Assembly (NCBI GenBank): GCA_947632275.1
Contig: CANROR010000007.1
Span: forward strand, 1-29,337
DNA: 29,337 nt
Direction: 5' to 3'
Origin: an uncultured Bacilli bacterium
GTDB lineage: Bacteria; Bacillota_I; Bacilli_A; RF39; UBA660
Shown here: piece after piece, positions 1 to 7,290 of the stretch
How the letters are laid out: each line of letters opens with the position of its first letter
Numbering within the stretch: position 1 is the stretch's first letter
The notes under the pieces: generated by a model
The model's input: the letters and a program-made list of their open reading frames with translations, nothing else
Told to the model about the DNA's origin: nothing
The model's database searches: none
Position numbers and translations under genes: made by a program

Positions 1-54
1 TTCCCAAGATAATATTTATAATTTTTTTCTTTTCTGACCGAATTTTTGTCATTT

Positions 55-825
55 TTATACCTTTCTCGATTCAATTTCGGCCATTTTTTCGTAAAATTCA
101 ACCGCATTTTCCGGCGTAACATTTTCATAACCCAATTCTTTTAAAGCTTGACTACTTATCGTCATTAATTGTTGAGTCCGACTTAACTTTTCTTCATTTT
201 TTTGTTCGATTTCTTGAACAAATAAACGGTGATTGCTAATTACTTTATCTTTATCAGCTTTACCACTGTTATATAAAGACATTGCCGTATATAAAATACC
301 TTCAAAAGTAAATTGCTTATCTTCATCAAAAGCAAATTCATCCGGCGCGATAAAACCATTACTTTTAGCAATATACGCTAAAATATATTCGATTTCGGGT
401 ATATTTTCTATTGATTGTAGTAAATAGTATAAATAACGAAGCATAGTGCCTGCCGAACCGGTAGAATCTTCTTCTAAACGTTCTTTAAGCAAAAACATAA
501 TATTATTTAACAATTCTTTATTGTCTTTAGTTAAAGAATCGCTATTTAAATAATTCATTTCATTTGTTTTTTTCACCGAACTATTTAATCTTTTTTCCAC
601 AGTCGCCATATATTCAGTTGTAACTTGAATTTTTTCAATATCTTTTTCATTACCATTTTCAATATCTAATAATTGTAACAATAGTAATTTCTTTTCTTTT
701 GGCCATTTTTCTAAATTATCTAATGTAAGATAATTATAAACCATTTGGCGCGAAACCCCTAAATATTTTGCTAACTTTACTTTGGAAACTCCTAATTCCT
801 GTAAAATATCATTTAATCTTTTCAT
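55..825 (-). CDS. XRE-type helix-turn-helix DNA-binding regulator
   Basis: The 256-residue protein begins with a helix-turn-helix at about residues 12-42, containing KLAKYLGVSRQMVYNYL, which is typical of the XRE/Cro superfamily. The remaining ~200 residues are charged and mostly helical, with no domain I recognise. No ligand pocket or protease motif is visible, so the signal it senses is unknown. The ATG follows GGTAGGTAGAT, a short Shine-Dalgarno stretch. A clean sigma-A promoter lies just upstream at 855-884 and starts inside the 3' flank of mnmA, so this gene is probably transcribed alone. It is likely a cytosolic transcription regulator, possibly autoregulatory. The DNA-binding role is well supported by the HTH; its targets are not visible here. 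Confidence 0.8.
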   Translation of the reverse strand: MKRLNDILQELGVSKVKLAKYLGVSRQMVYNYLTLDNLEKWPKEKKLLLLQLLDIENGNEKDIEKIQVTTEYMATVEKRLNSSVKKTNEMNYLNSDSLTKDNKELLNNIMFLLKERLEEDSTGSAGTMLRYLYYLLQSIENIPEIEYILAYIAKSNGFIAPDEFAFDEDKQFTFEGILYTAMSLYNSGKADKDKVISNHRLFVQEIEQKNEEKLSRTQQLMTISSQALKELGYENVTPENAVEFYEKMAEIESRKV

Positions 826-854
826 ATCTACCTACCCTATCTATTTACATCTTA

Positions 855-884
855 ATTATAACTTAGTTAACAAAAAAGTGTCAA
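855..884 (-). promoter_or_regulatory. sigma-A promoter of the XRE regulator
   Basis: Read on the minus strand, TTGACA (879-884) is separated by 18 nt from TATAAT (855-860), 30 nt upstream of the regulator's ATG. Both hexamers are perfect consensus. Confidence 0.75.
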
Positions 885-888
885 GTAA

Positions 889-1989
889 TTATTGAATATA
901 CCATAATGGATCATCATTTTTATAAACGGTTTTAATAAAACCACAACCTAAGCATTCTTCGCCTAAATAAAGGACGCAGGCTTGACCAGGCGTAACCGCT
1001 TTTACTTGATTTGGGTATTTAACTTTTATTTCGTTATTTTCTAAATATTCTAATTCGACCGGATAATCTTCGCCCCGATAACGGAATTTGGCCGTACAAA
1101 AGGTCGGATGAACGCTCGAGATAAAATTGCAATTTTCAATAATACAAGAATCCGAATATAAGTAATCTTCATTAAAAGTTACATAAAGGATATTTTTAGC
1201 TAGATTTTTACCACAGACAAAGTGTCTTTTGGCATTACCACCCACGCCAACATTGCGTCTTTGCCCAATGGTATAATTCATTAAGCCATTGTGCGTGCCA
1301 ATTTTTTCCTTAGTTTCGATATCAATAATATCGCCCGGATTAACTTTTAAATAGTTTTGGACAAATTTTTGATAATTTCGTTCGCCAATAAAGCAAATGC
1401 CCGTGGAATCTTTCTTATGGGCCACATATAAATTATTTTCTTCGGCTATCTTGCGCACTTCCGCTTTTGTATAATCGCCCACGGGAAATAATACATTTTT
1501 AAACTTTTCGGCTTTGACATCCGCTAAAAAATAAGTTTGATCTTTATTTAAGTCTTTGGCCCGTAATAATTTACCATTTTCCATTCGGGCATAATGACCA
1601 GTCGCAATATAATCGGCGCCTAATTTTAAGGCTTCTTTAATAAATAAATCAAATTTAATATACCGATTACATAACATATCCGGGTTCGGGGTTCTTCCTT
1701 TTTTTAATTCTTCTAAAAAGTAAGTAAAAACATAATCCCAATATTCTTTTATAAAATCGACGCGATGAAGTTTGATTCCTAATTCTTCGCAAACCTTTAA
1801 GGCATCATTATAATCTTGTTCTTGAGGACATATATCGGTCGCAATTTCCATACCTTCGGTATCATTATTGATAGAACTATCCCAATTGCGCATAAATAAG
1901 CCTTCAACTTCATATCCTTCTTTTTTTAATAAATAAAGAGCCACGGCGGAATCCACGCCGCCACTTACGCCAACAACAACTTTTTTCAT
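889..1989 (-). CDS. mnmA: tRNA-uridine 2-sulfurtransferase MnmA
   Basis: This enzyme transfers sulfur to U34 of tRNA Lys/Glu/Gln to make 2-thiouridine, an ATP-dependent cytosolic reaction. The 366-residue length is normal. The PP-loop SGGVDS sits at residues 9-14 and binds ATP. The two catalytic cysteines are visible: Cys107 in MLCNRYIKF and Cys199 in STGICFIGER. The family's GHYAR and TIGQRRNVGVGG segments are also present. The start ATG has only a weak upstream AGTGA. The SpoIIM-like gene ends 25 nt upstream in the same direction, so the two may be cotranscribed. Identification is secure. Confidence 0.97.
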   Translation of the reverse strand: MKKVVVGVSGGVDSAVALYLLKKEGYEVEGLFMRNWDSSINNDTEGMEIATDICPQEQDYNDALKVCEELGIKLHRVDFIKEYWDYVFTYFLEELKKGRTPNPDMLCNRYIKFDLFIKEALKLGADYIATGHYARMENGKLLRAKDLNKDQTYFLADVKAEKFKNVLFPVGDYTKAEVRKIAEENNLYVAHKKDSTGICFIGERNYQKFVQNYLKVNPGDIIDIETKEKIGTHNGLMNYTIGQRRNVGVGGNAKRHFVCGKNLAKNILYVTFNEDYLYSDSCIIENCNFISSVHPTFCTAKFRYRGEDYPVELEYLENNEIKVKYPNQVKAVTPGQACVLYLGEECLGCGFIKTVYKNDDPLWYIQ

Positions 1990-2014
1990 AATAAATCACT
2001 ATCATTAGTATACT

Positions 2015-2593
2015 CTATATTACTAAAAATTTAAAGATTTTTACCAGATTATCTCCGAGAAAATAAAGAAATAAATCATTTAACATAATAATTAAAAAAG
2101 CTAGTAATACTCTTTTTAATAAGATAAAAATAATTTCTTTATTTTGTCTTTTCTTTTTAATTAGTAAATTAATTAAATAATAAGTTATTTTTAAAAGCGA
2201 AATAGCCACAATCCCAAAGAAAAAGATAAAGACTAGTCTCGTAATAACTAAATAAATTAAACCAAAGAGAAAGCCTTTAAAACCGGCGACAATAACAAAA
2301 TTACTTAAAACAAAACCCATAAGGAAACCTAGATAAAATAAATAGATGATAACTAAAAACACCCCAATACCTAAAAAAGAAGTAATAATTAAAGCCGGTA
2401 TTACAAGAAAATGACTTAATAAAAAATTAATTTTGAGATTATCAATACTTTGTAAAAAGTTACTTATGCTACTACTAATTAGTTCTTGATTGGCTTTGGT
2501 TAAAAAAGTTAGATAAAAAATGCCCAAAATAAAGCCTAAAATAACAATAATACTTAAAAAGGTCCATATCTTTTTATTAGTGCTTGTCCACAT
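2015..2593 (-). CDS. SpoIIM-like (DUF95) integral membrane protein
   Basis: A 192-residue, very hydrophobic protein with about five transmembrane segments (roughly residues 10-30, 55-80, 85-110, 115-140 and 160-185). The spacing, and glycines such as FLGIGVFLVIIYLFYLGFLM, resemble SpoIIM/DUF95 proteins. In Bacillus SpoIIM belongs to the DMP engulfment machinery, but family members also occur in non-sporulating bacteria, so sporulation should not be assumed. An upstream in-frame ATG would add nine residues. I chose the internal ATG (MWTSTNK) because TTAGGTGATA lies directly before it. It precedes mnmA on the same strand. Family assignment is moderately confident; function is inferred only from the family. 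Confidence 0.65.
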   Translation of the reverse strand: MWTSTNKKIWTFLSIIVILGFILGIFYLTFLTKANQELISSSISNFLQSIDNLKINFLLSHFLVIPALIITSFLGIGVFLVIIYLFYLGFLMGFVLSNFVIVAGFKGFLFGLIYLVITRLVFIFFFGIVAISLLKITYYLINLLIKKKRQNKEIIFILLKRVLLAFLIIMLNDLFLYFLGDNLVKIFKFLVI

Positions 2594-2614
2594 ATTATCA
2601 CCTAATGAAATATA

Positions 2615-2643
2615 TTGCATAACACTAAAAAATATGATAAATT
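2615..2643 (+). promoter_or_regulatory. promoter of the small membrane peptide gene
   Basis: TTGCAT (2615-2620), 17-nt spacer, TAAATT (2638-2643). It is followed by the ribosome-binding stretch GAAGAAGGTG before the TTG start at 2671. Confidence 0.5.
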
Positions 2644-2670
2644 TATTACAGAAATGAAGAAGGTGAAAAC

Positions 2671-2769
2671 TTGAAAAGAAAAACTGTACAAAAATTATTT
2701 ATTTGGATAATGCTTCTTATAATGGTTGGTAGTGTTGTTGCTTCAATTCTAGCTTATGTTATTCGTTAA
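2671..2769 (+). CDS. small single-span membrane protein, DUF4044/Prli42-like
   Basis: A 32-residue ORF with a TTG start, preceded by GAAGAAGGTGAAAAC, which is a good Shine-Dalgarno sequence at correct spacing. The peptide has a basic N-terminus (KRKTVQK) followed by one hydrophobic helix to the C-terminus (LFIWIMLLIMVGSVVASILA). This layout matches the DUF4044 / Prli42 class of ~30-residue membrane peptides of Firmicutes; Listeria Prli42 anchors the stressosome. A near-consensus promoter precedes it and a strong terminator begins at the stop codon, so the gene has its own transcription unit. It is easily missed by ORF finders because of its size and TTG start. The link to stress signalling is inference from resemblance only. 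Confidence 0.7.
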   Translation: MKRKTVQKLFIWIMLLIMVGSVVASILAYVIR

Positions 2770-2804
2770 AAAATCCATATCTTTTAAATTGATATGGATT
2801 TTTT
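2768..2804. terminator. bidirectional intrinsic terminator
   Basis: AAAAATCCATATC pairs with GATATGGATTTTT around a 9-nt loop, with a T run on either strand. It terminates the small plus-strand gene and coincides with the stop codon of surface protein A on the minus strand. Confidence 0.85.
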
Positions 2805-4152
2805 AATTTAAATTAAGTCGATATGGATTAGTCTTTGTTCCATCTCCAGCAATTAATTTAATACTAGATTTAATGTAAAAAGAAGGCCTAATTGTCGAAT
2901 AACTATACATTAATGTTGTTGATCTTATCTGACCACTATATGCTGGATATAAAACTGTATTATATGATGAGGAATCTCTAGTAATTACCCATTCATTCGA
3001 TTGAGGAAAAGCCAACCAATCATTATTTAAAGCTAAACGATAATCATTTTGAGTTTCATCATCATAGGTAACTAAATTCCAATTTGCTGGCGATGCACCA
3101 TACATATAGTCATTTAAATACATTAAACCGAAATAATTGCTATACTCAACATCATCTTTTTCACAATTTCGCAAATTAGTTGTATTATCATTTAAATAAC
3201 AACTATTATCACCAATTTTAATTCTATTAGTCCCTACTTCATCATCGTATATATTTTTTGCATTCTTTACATTAAAAGTTTTTGAATTTAAACCGCCAAT
3301 TATCCATGAATGTTTTTCCACTATATTTAAAAAGTTTGAAATATTTTCAAACATATAATTATAAAAATAAGTATTTAAATTAACTGTATTTAAATTACTA
3401 TCTTGCCAATTATTGTAATTGGTTCCACTATTATTTCTAAATTGATTCCATCTATAAACTTGATTTGTTGTATCAGTAGTTGGGCCAAGTCCAGCACCAA
3501 CAGTAGCGCCTCCCGCTTGGTCACCAGTTGCAAATCTATATTTTATTAATTTTATTTCATATTGACCATCTTCATTTAAGAATAGCCCAATAATCCGATA
3601 TAATTCATCCTCACTAGTACAATTACCTATAGTAGTTGTTCCATCTAAACAAACATAATTATTTACAATATTATTTGCACCACTATATCTATAAGATAAA
3701 TCACTCGCCTCTAACTCGGAATTTGCCATGCCTTCATAGTCGGCTACTCCATCGTGATAAATTATCGAATCATCCTTTTTATAATTTTTGATGAAACATT
3801 CGGCCATATTTTGATTGCGACATAAACTACCTAAAGCATCATAATCAAAATAAACATAACAACGATCGGCTTTATTTCCAATCACAGATATACTACCATT
3901 TTCATAATTTATTTTACTACCATTTAGACATTTACTTAACTTAGAATTTAAAACATAGTCTGTTTGAGGAAACCCATCTGTTTTATTATATTTTCCTGTC
4001 CCTGCTTGTTCTTCAATCATAATACTTAGAAAATTATTCTTTTTACTACTTTGATTTTTTAACACTTTATTTTCCTTTTTAGGATAGATTAAAATCAAAC
4101 TTAAAATAATTATCATAATTAATATTGAACTTAATATTACTTTTCTTTTCAT
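2803..4152 (-). CDS. surface-anchored protein A of a three-member paralogous family
   Basis: 449 residues. The N-terminus is basic plus one hydrophobic segment (residues 1-23), which acts as a signal anchor with no lipobox and no type IV prepilin cleavage motif. The conserved blocks are shared almost residue for residue with protein C (19039-20268): KCLNGSKINYENGS, CYVYFDYDALGSLCRNQNMA, IIYHDG, DLSYRYSG and LYRIIGLF. Paired cysteines suggest disulfides outside the membrane. The C-terminal half has a lectin-like skeleton (HSWIIGG, IRPSFYI, NPYRL) with very variable sequence between NEW and RPxFY. A TTG two codons upstream is in frame, but AGGA is seven nt from the ATG. Expression is driven by a TA-tract promoter. 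I know no established function; adhesion or antigenic surface display is inferred. Confidence 0.75.
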   Translation of the reverse strand: MKRKVILSSILIMIIILSLILIYPKKENKVLKNQSSKKNNFLSIMIEEQAGTGKYNKTDGFPQTDYVLNSKLSKCLNGSKINYENGSISVIGNKADRCYVYFDYDALGSLCRNQNMAECFIKNYKKDDSIIYHDGVADYEGMANSELEASDLSYRYSGANNIVNNYVCLDGTTTIGNCTSEDELYRIIGLFLNEDGQYEIKLIKYRFATGDQAGGATVGAGLGPTTDTTNQVYRWNQFRNNSGTNYNNWQDSNLNTVNLNTYFYNYMFENISNFLNIVEKHSWIIGGLNSKTFNVKNAKNIYDDEVGTNRIKIGDNSCYLNDNTTNLRNCEKDDVEYSNYFGLMYLNDYMYGASPANWNLVTYDDETQNDYRLALNNDWLAFPQSNEWVITRDSSSYNTVLYPAYSGQIRSTTLMYSYSTIRPSFYIKSSIKLIAGDGTKTNPYRLNLN

Positions 4153-4159
4153 GGGCAAA

Positions 4160-4204
4160 TCCTACTTTCACCCATAATTATATATATATATATATATATT
4201 CAAG
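4160..4204 (-). promoter_or_regulatory. TA-tract promoter module of surface gene A, (TA)10
   Basis: Minus strand: TTGAAT (4198-4203), a 15-nt spacer made of TA repeats, TATAAT (4177-4182), then TATGGGTGAAAGTAGGA, which supplies the ribosome-binding site 7 nt before the ATG. It is identical to the modules at 6441-6487 and 20376-20420 apart from the TA count. A 15-nt spacer is suboptimal, so this copy is predicted weak or OFF. Confidence 0.75.
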
Positions 4205-4212
4205 ACCCAAAA

Positions 4213-4248
4213 GTTACAATTCACGGATTTATGTAAAAAAAGTGTCAA
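4213..4248 (+). repeat. left inverted repeat of the cassette
   Basis: 36 nt, pairing with 4589-4624. The outer 18 nt differ at one position only. Confidence 0.7.
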
Positions 4249-4287
4249 AAAGGATGCAAAAAAGAAAACGCTTGATATACTAAATAT

Positions 4288-4551
4288 ATGGAAAGTAGTA
4301 GTAGTAATTTATTAAAACAAAATTTTGAATTAAGACACCGTGTAGAAGACTTAGAGTATCAAAATGCCAAATTAAGTAAGCAATTGTATCAAGCAATAAC
4401 CAAAGATAATTCTTTAGAAAATGTTCATAAAAGATATGTGGAAAAAGAACAAGAAAGAATAGCCAAGTTGGTATCTCAAGGAGTTGAAGAAGCAAGTCAA
4501 AAGATTAATGGAAGGAAATCCATATACTTTAGAAGAACTTTTAGCAAATAA
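4288..4551 (+). CDS. small coiled-coil protein inside the inverted-repeat cassette
   Basis: 87 residues, strongly helical and charged, with a likely coiled coil at residues 8-70 (LLKQNFELRHRVEDLEYQ and following). No family is recognised. There is no ribosome-binding site. Instead TATACT (4276-4281) ends 7 nt before the ATG, so a leaderless transcript is plausible. The last ~15 residues read INGRKSIYFRRTFSK and look out of frame. Shifting to the +1 frame near 4505 gives a more protein-like end, MEGNPYTLEELLANKNNEN, finishing at 4567. A frameshift relative to the ancestral gene is therefore likely. It may be a truncated accessory or regulatory ORF of a mobile element; the product is uncertain. 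Confidence 0.5.
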   Translation: MESSSSNLLKQNFELRHRVEDLEYQNAKLSKQLYQAITKDNSLENVHKRYVEKEQERIAKLVSQGVEEASQKINGRKSIYFRRTFSK

Positions 4552-4580
4552 AAACAATGAGAATTAAACTCGTTGTTTTT
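4550..4580 (+). terminator. intrinsic terminator of the cassette ORF
   Basis: AAAAACAATGAG pairs with CTCGTTGTTTTT (one U-G pair) around a 7-nt loop. It follows the cassette ORF directly. Confidence 0.7.
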
Positions 4581-4588
4581 AATAGTGC

Positions 4589-4624
4589 TTGACATTTTTT
4601 ATGTAAAAATCCGTGAATAGTAAC
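4589..4624 (-). repeat. right inverted repeat of the cassette
   Basis: Reverse complement of the left end at about 30 of 36 positions. The inner edge reads TTGACA on the plus strand. Confidence 0.7.
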
Positions 4625-4662
4625 GTCCTAAATTAATATTTGACATTTAATTTTCAAAATTT

Positions 4663-6432
4663 TTAAAATTTTAGTCTAAAAGGATTTTCTTTACTGCCAT
4701 TACCATTAATCAATTGTATACTATCTTCAAGGTAAAATGTTGGCCTAAATGAAAAGCCACGATCATAAACAAAATCGGCATCAACATTATAGTTTCTAAA
4801 AATTCTAAATGCTTGATTAGTTCTATCAACATCTGTAAGTGAAGATATTGTCCATTCATTTAGACCCATATACATCCAATTATACGCTATTATAGAACCA
4901 CTGGTCCTTAATTGTATATTCCATTTTGATGATGCTGCCGCATAACCAAAATCATTAACATACATTAAACCTATTTTGGCTAAGTATTTTTCATTATATT
5001 GCGGATTTACTATTTCGCTAATATAGACATTCTTCATACTAGGATTATTAACCATATTATCGTAGGTATTACCGCCAATAATCCAATTATGATATACAAT
5101 TTTATTTGCAAAATTGCCTAAACTATTTAAAAATATTTTATTTAAAACATTTTTATTAAAGTTACTATCATTCCATCGATTAGTATTTTGATTATTATTA
5201 ATTCCTAAAGACGTATTCATGTAATATAATCCAATATTTTTTAAATAATTGGAATTTTCTCTATACATAGCACTTTGGGCTTTATTAAAACCTATTGATG
5301 CTAAACCATAAAAATTTTCTGTTTGTCCACTTTGATCAATTAAAGAATAATTATATTTGATTAATTTTGTTTCGTATAAATTTAAATCATTTTTAAATAA
5401 ACCAATGATTCGATATAAATTAGAATTTTCACATGAGCCATTTTCACTATTATCAAAACAAACATAATTATTTATATTATTTTCTATATAACCATCAGTT
5501 AAAGCCTTTTGTTCCACTTCACCTAAAGTCGTATATGAATTTTCTTTATCATATGATACATAATAGGCCAAATTATTTGAATTACATAAATAATTAATTG
5601 CTACATCTTGACCATCACATTGTTTAAATATTAATTCGTTATCAATTCCAATATAAGTATAATTATATTTATCTACATACTCATCTTTTAATTTAAAATC
5701 ACCGCCACTATAACGATAACTTAAATCTCCTGCCTCAAGATTAGCATTTTCCATTCCTTCATAATCTGGTAAACCATCATGATAAATTAAAGTGTTGTTT
5801 TTATTTTTGATTAAATATTCGGCTAAAGTTTCTTTTCTGTTATATGATTTTACACTTAAACCAACTTTAAAACTTTGACCCATCGTTTCATTGCTTGCAT
5901 CCTTATCCACCCATAGATATAATTGATAAGTACTTTCACCTTGGAAAGGAATATTATTACTATATACTTTATAAATATTTTTAGCTGTTCCTTTTATCCC
6001 AGTGTTTAATTCTTTTAGTTCTTTACTATTAAAATCCGTTTCTCCTCTTTCTTGACTTGCAAGTATGCCTTCACTTAATACTTCTTTGCTTTTACTGGTT
6101 ATCGCAAAATGAATAATATTATCTGCAATTTGGTTATCACTTAAACTAGTTAAATATAAGTTAAATCCAATATAATCTTCACAAGTACTACTAACTATAA
6201 ATTCATAAGGATTTGTTTCTAAGCCTTTTTCGTCCGCCATCGGATAAGTATTTTCCAAATTTATAACTTTACCATTATCTTTTAATTGCACTTTAGCACA
6301 GGAATTAATACTTATATTGGTACTTTTTTGCTTTTCTTCGACTTTTGGTTTCATAAATGCATAAGTAAGACCAACTATACTTAAGATAAATATTAAGACT
6401 CCTAAAATATATAAAATTAAATTTTTTTTCAT
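4663..6432 (-). CDS. surface-anchored protein B, with an extra N-terminal domain
   Basis: 589 residues, the longest of the three paralogues. Residues 7-27 form a signal anchor ending LTYAF. Residues ~35-205 form a domain absent from A and C. Its end (YQLYLWVDKDASNETMGQSF) resembles the camelysin/TasA-like beta-sandwich proteins of Firmicutes, a tentative match. From ~residue 210 the shared family region follows: IYHDGLPDYEGM, NLEAGDLSYRYSGG, LYRIIGLFKND, HNWIIGG, LNEW, FRPTFYL and NPFRL. The start ATG has AGGA eight nt upstream inside its TA-tract promoter. It lies just downstream of the prepilin peptidase and PilC genes on the same strand, but no canonical prepilin leader is present. Surface exposure is well supported; function is unknown. 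Confidence 0.75.
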   Translation of the reverse strand: MKKNLILYILGVLIFILSIVGLTYAFMKPKVEEKQKSTNISINSCAKVQLKDNGKVINLENTYPMADEKGLETNPYEFIVSSTCEDYIGFNLYLTSLSDNQIADNIIHFAITSKSKEVLSEGILASQERGETDFNSKELKELNTGIKGTAKNIYKVYSNNIPFQGESTYQLYLWVDKDASNETMGQSFKVGLSVKSYNRKETLAEYLIKNKNNTLIYHDGLPDYEGMENANLEAGDLSYRYSGGDFKLKDEYVDKYNYTYIGIDNELIFKQCDGQDVAINYLCNSNNLAYYVSYDKENSYTTLGEVEQKALTDGYIENNINNYVCFDNSENGSCENSNLYRIIGLFKNDLNLYETKLIKYNYSLIDQSGQTENFYGLASIGFNKAQSAMYRENSNYLKNIGLYYMNTSLGINNNQNTNRWNDSNFNKNVLNKIFLNSLGNFANKIVYHNWIIGGNTYDNMVNNPSMKNVYISEIVNPQYNEKYLAKIGLMYVNDFGYAAASSKWNIQLRTSGSIIAYNWMYMGLNEWTISSLTDVDRTNQAFRIFRNYNVDADFVYDRGFSFRPTFYLEDSIQLINGNGSKENPFRLKF

Positions 6433-6440
6433 GAATCATA

Positions 6441-6487
6441 TCCTACTTTCACCCATAATTATATATATATATATATATATATTCAAG
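6441..6487 (-). promoter_or_regulatory. TA-tract promoter module of surface gene B, (TA)11
   Basis: Same module as upstream of A and C with one more TA unit. TTGAAT (6481-6486) and TATAAT (6458-6463) are therefore 17 nt apart, the optimal sigma-A spacing. AGGA lies 8 nt before the ATG. Predicted ON. Confidence 0.78.
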
Positions 6488-6492
6488 CCCCA

Positions 6493-6530
6493 ATTTAAAA
6501 TTTGACAATATAATACGTCAAATTTTAAAT
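6493..6530. repeat. perfect 14-bp inverted repeat at the prepilin peptidase stop
   Basis: ATTTAAAATTTGAC (6493-6506) and its exact complement (6517-6530) flank a 10-nt AT-rich loop. It overlaps the stop codon of the peptidase gene and lies immediately upstream of promoter B. There is no T run after the stem on the minus strand, so it could be a weak terminator or an operator. Confidence 0.6.
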
Positions 6531-7280
6531 GCCAAATATAAGGACTAATAAAGCTTTAAATTTATCTAAAAAGATAAAGACAATGGCTAAAGCACCAACC
6601 AAAAATGGTCCATATGGTACTTCATGATTTTTCGTTAAATATAAGCTAGCTATAGAATATGGTAAAGCCAGAAATGTCGATAAAATTAAAGCAATTAAAC
6701 CAAGGCGAAAATTTAAAACTAAGCCTATTACAAAAGAAAGCTTAACATCCCCGCCGCCAAGTGATTCCTTCTTAAAGACTTTACCCCCAATATATTGAAC
6801 AAAATACATCGTAAAGAAAAGCAAAATTCCACTCATAAGGGAAATACAAGCTTCTTTAGGTGATAAATAAATTAATTTTAAGATAAAAATTAAGATGCTT
6901 GCAATAATGAGAGGCGAATCTAAGATAATCATATATAAAAAATCCGTAATAAAGATTAAAACCGTTAAGGAAACAACTATTAAATACATAAAATAGGAAT
7001 AAGATAAGCCATAAAGCAAATAACCTGCGGCAAAAAGAAGGCCCATCGCTAGTTCAACTATTAAATTAAGCGGATTAATTTTTTGATGGCAATAACTACA
7101 TTTTCCATTTTGAAAAAGATAAGAAAAAATTGGAATTAAATTATACCATTTTAAGACATGGCCACAGTTATCGCAATGGCTTCGCGAAAAAAAGGCATCT
7201 TCTCCTTTGGGTAAACGCATTCCGACCACAAGAAAAAAGGAGCCAAATAATAATCCTAAAATAAACGTGAAAAAGACCAT
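6525..7280 (-). CDS. pilD: type IV prepilin peptidase (A24 family)
   Basis: A membrane aspartyl protease that cleaves and may methylate type IV prepilin leaders. 251 residues, with about seven to eight membrane spans. The cytoplasmic zinc-binding cysteines are Cys36, Cys39, Cys61 and Cys64 (HCDNCG and CSYCHQ). The catalytic aspartates are Asp113 in FITDF and Asp178 in the GXGD-type motif GGGDVKLS. The start has TAAGGAG eight nt upstream. It follows the pilC-like gene by about 10 nt, so the two form one operon. No prepilin substrate with a canonical leader is encoded in this window; pilins and the PilB ATPase must lie elsewhere if the system works. Confidence 0.93.
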   Translation of the reverse strand: MVFFTFILGLLFGSFFLVVGMRLPKGEDAFFSRSHCDNCGHVLKWYNLIPIFSYLFQNGKCSYCHQKINPLNLIVELAMGLLFAAGYLLYGLSYSYFMYLIVVSLTVLIFITDFLYMIILDSPLIIASILIFILKLIYLSPKEACISLMSGILLFFTMYFVQYIGGKVFKKESLGGGDVKLSFVIGLVLNFRLGLIALILSTFLALPYSIASLYLTKNHEVPYGPFLVGALAIVFIFLDKFKALLVLIFGI

Positions 7281-7290
7281 CTTCTACTCC

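Larger units (their letters stand above)
4213..4624. mobile_element. 412-bp cassette bounded by 36-bp imperfect inverted repeats
   Basis: The left end (4213-4248) and the reverse complement of the right end (4589-4624) match at about 30 of 36 positions. They start with GTTAC, share ATTCACGGATTT, and end with TGTCAA. The repeats enclose one small ORF (4288-4551) with its own terminator. This arrangement suggests a miniature transposable element or a remnant of one, sitting immediately upstream of promoter A. No transposase is encoded and I see no convincing target-site duplication, so mobility is inferred. Alternatively the ends may be paired regulatory sites. Confidence 0.5.

Noticed and set aside
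233..427. 64-residue plus-strand ORF inside the XRE regulator gene
   Set aside because: Antisense shadow with no ribosome-binding site or promoter.
2803..4158. TTG start two codons upstream for surface protein A (MPMKRK)
   Set aside because: It lies one base from the AGGA, too close. The ATG at 4152 has correct spacing.
4179..4198. TA tracts as part of a replication origin or CRISPR-like repeat
   Set aside because: They are isolated, always precede surface genes, and have promoter hexamers on both sides. No DnaA boxes or spacer array are seen.
4280..4495. 71-residue minus-strand ORF opposite the cassette ORF
   Set aside because: Hydrophobic, low-complexity shadow with no ribosome-binding site. 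The plus-strand frame has protein-like composition and a terminator.
2803..6432. Surface proteins A and B as type IV pilins
   Set aside because: No G/A-F-T/S-L-x-E leader cleavage motif is found, despite the neighbouring prepilin peptidase.
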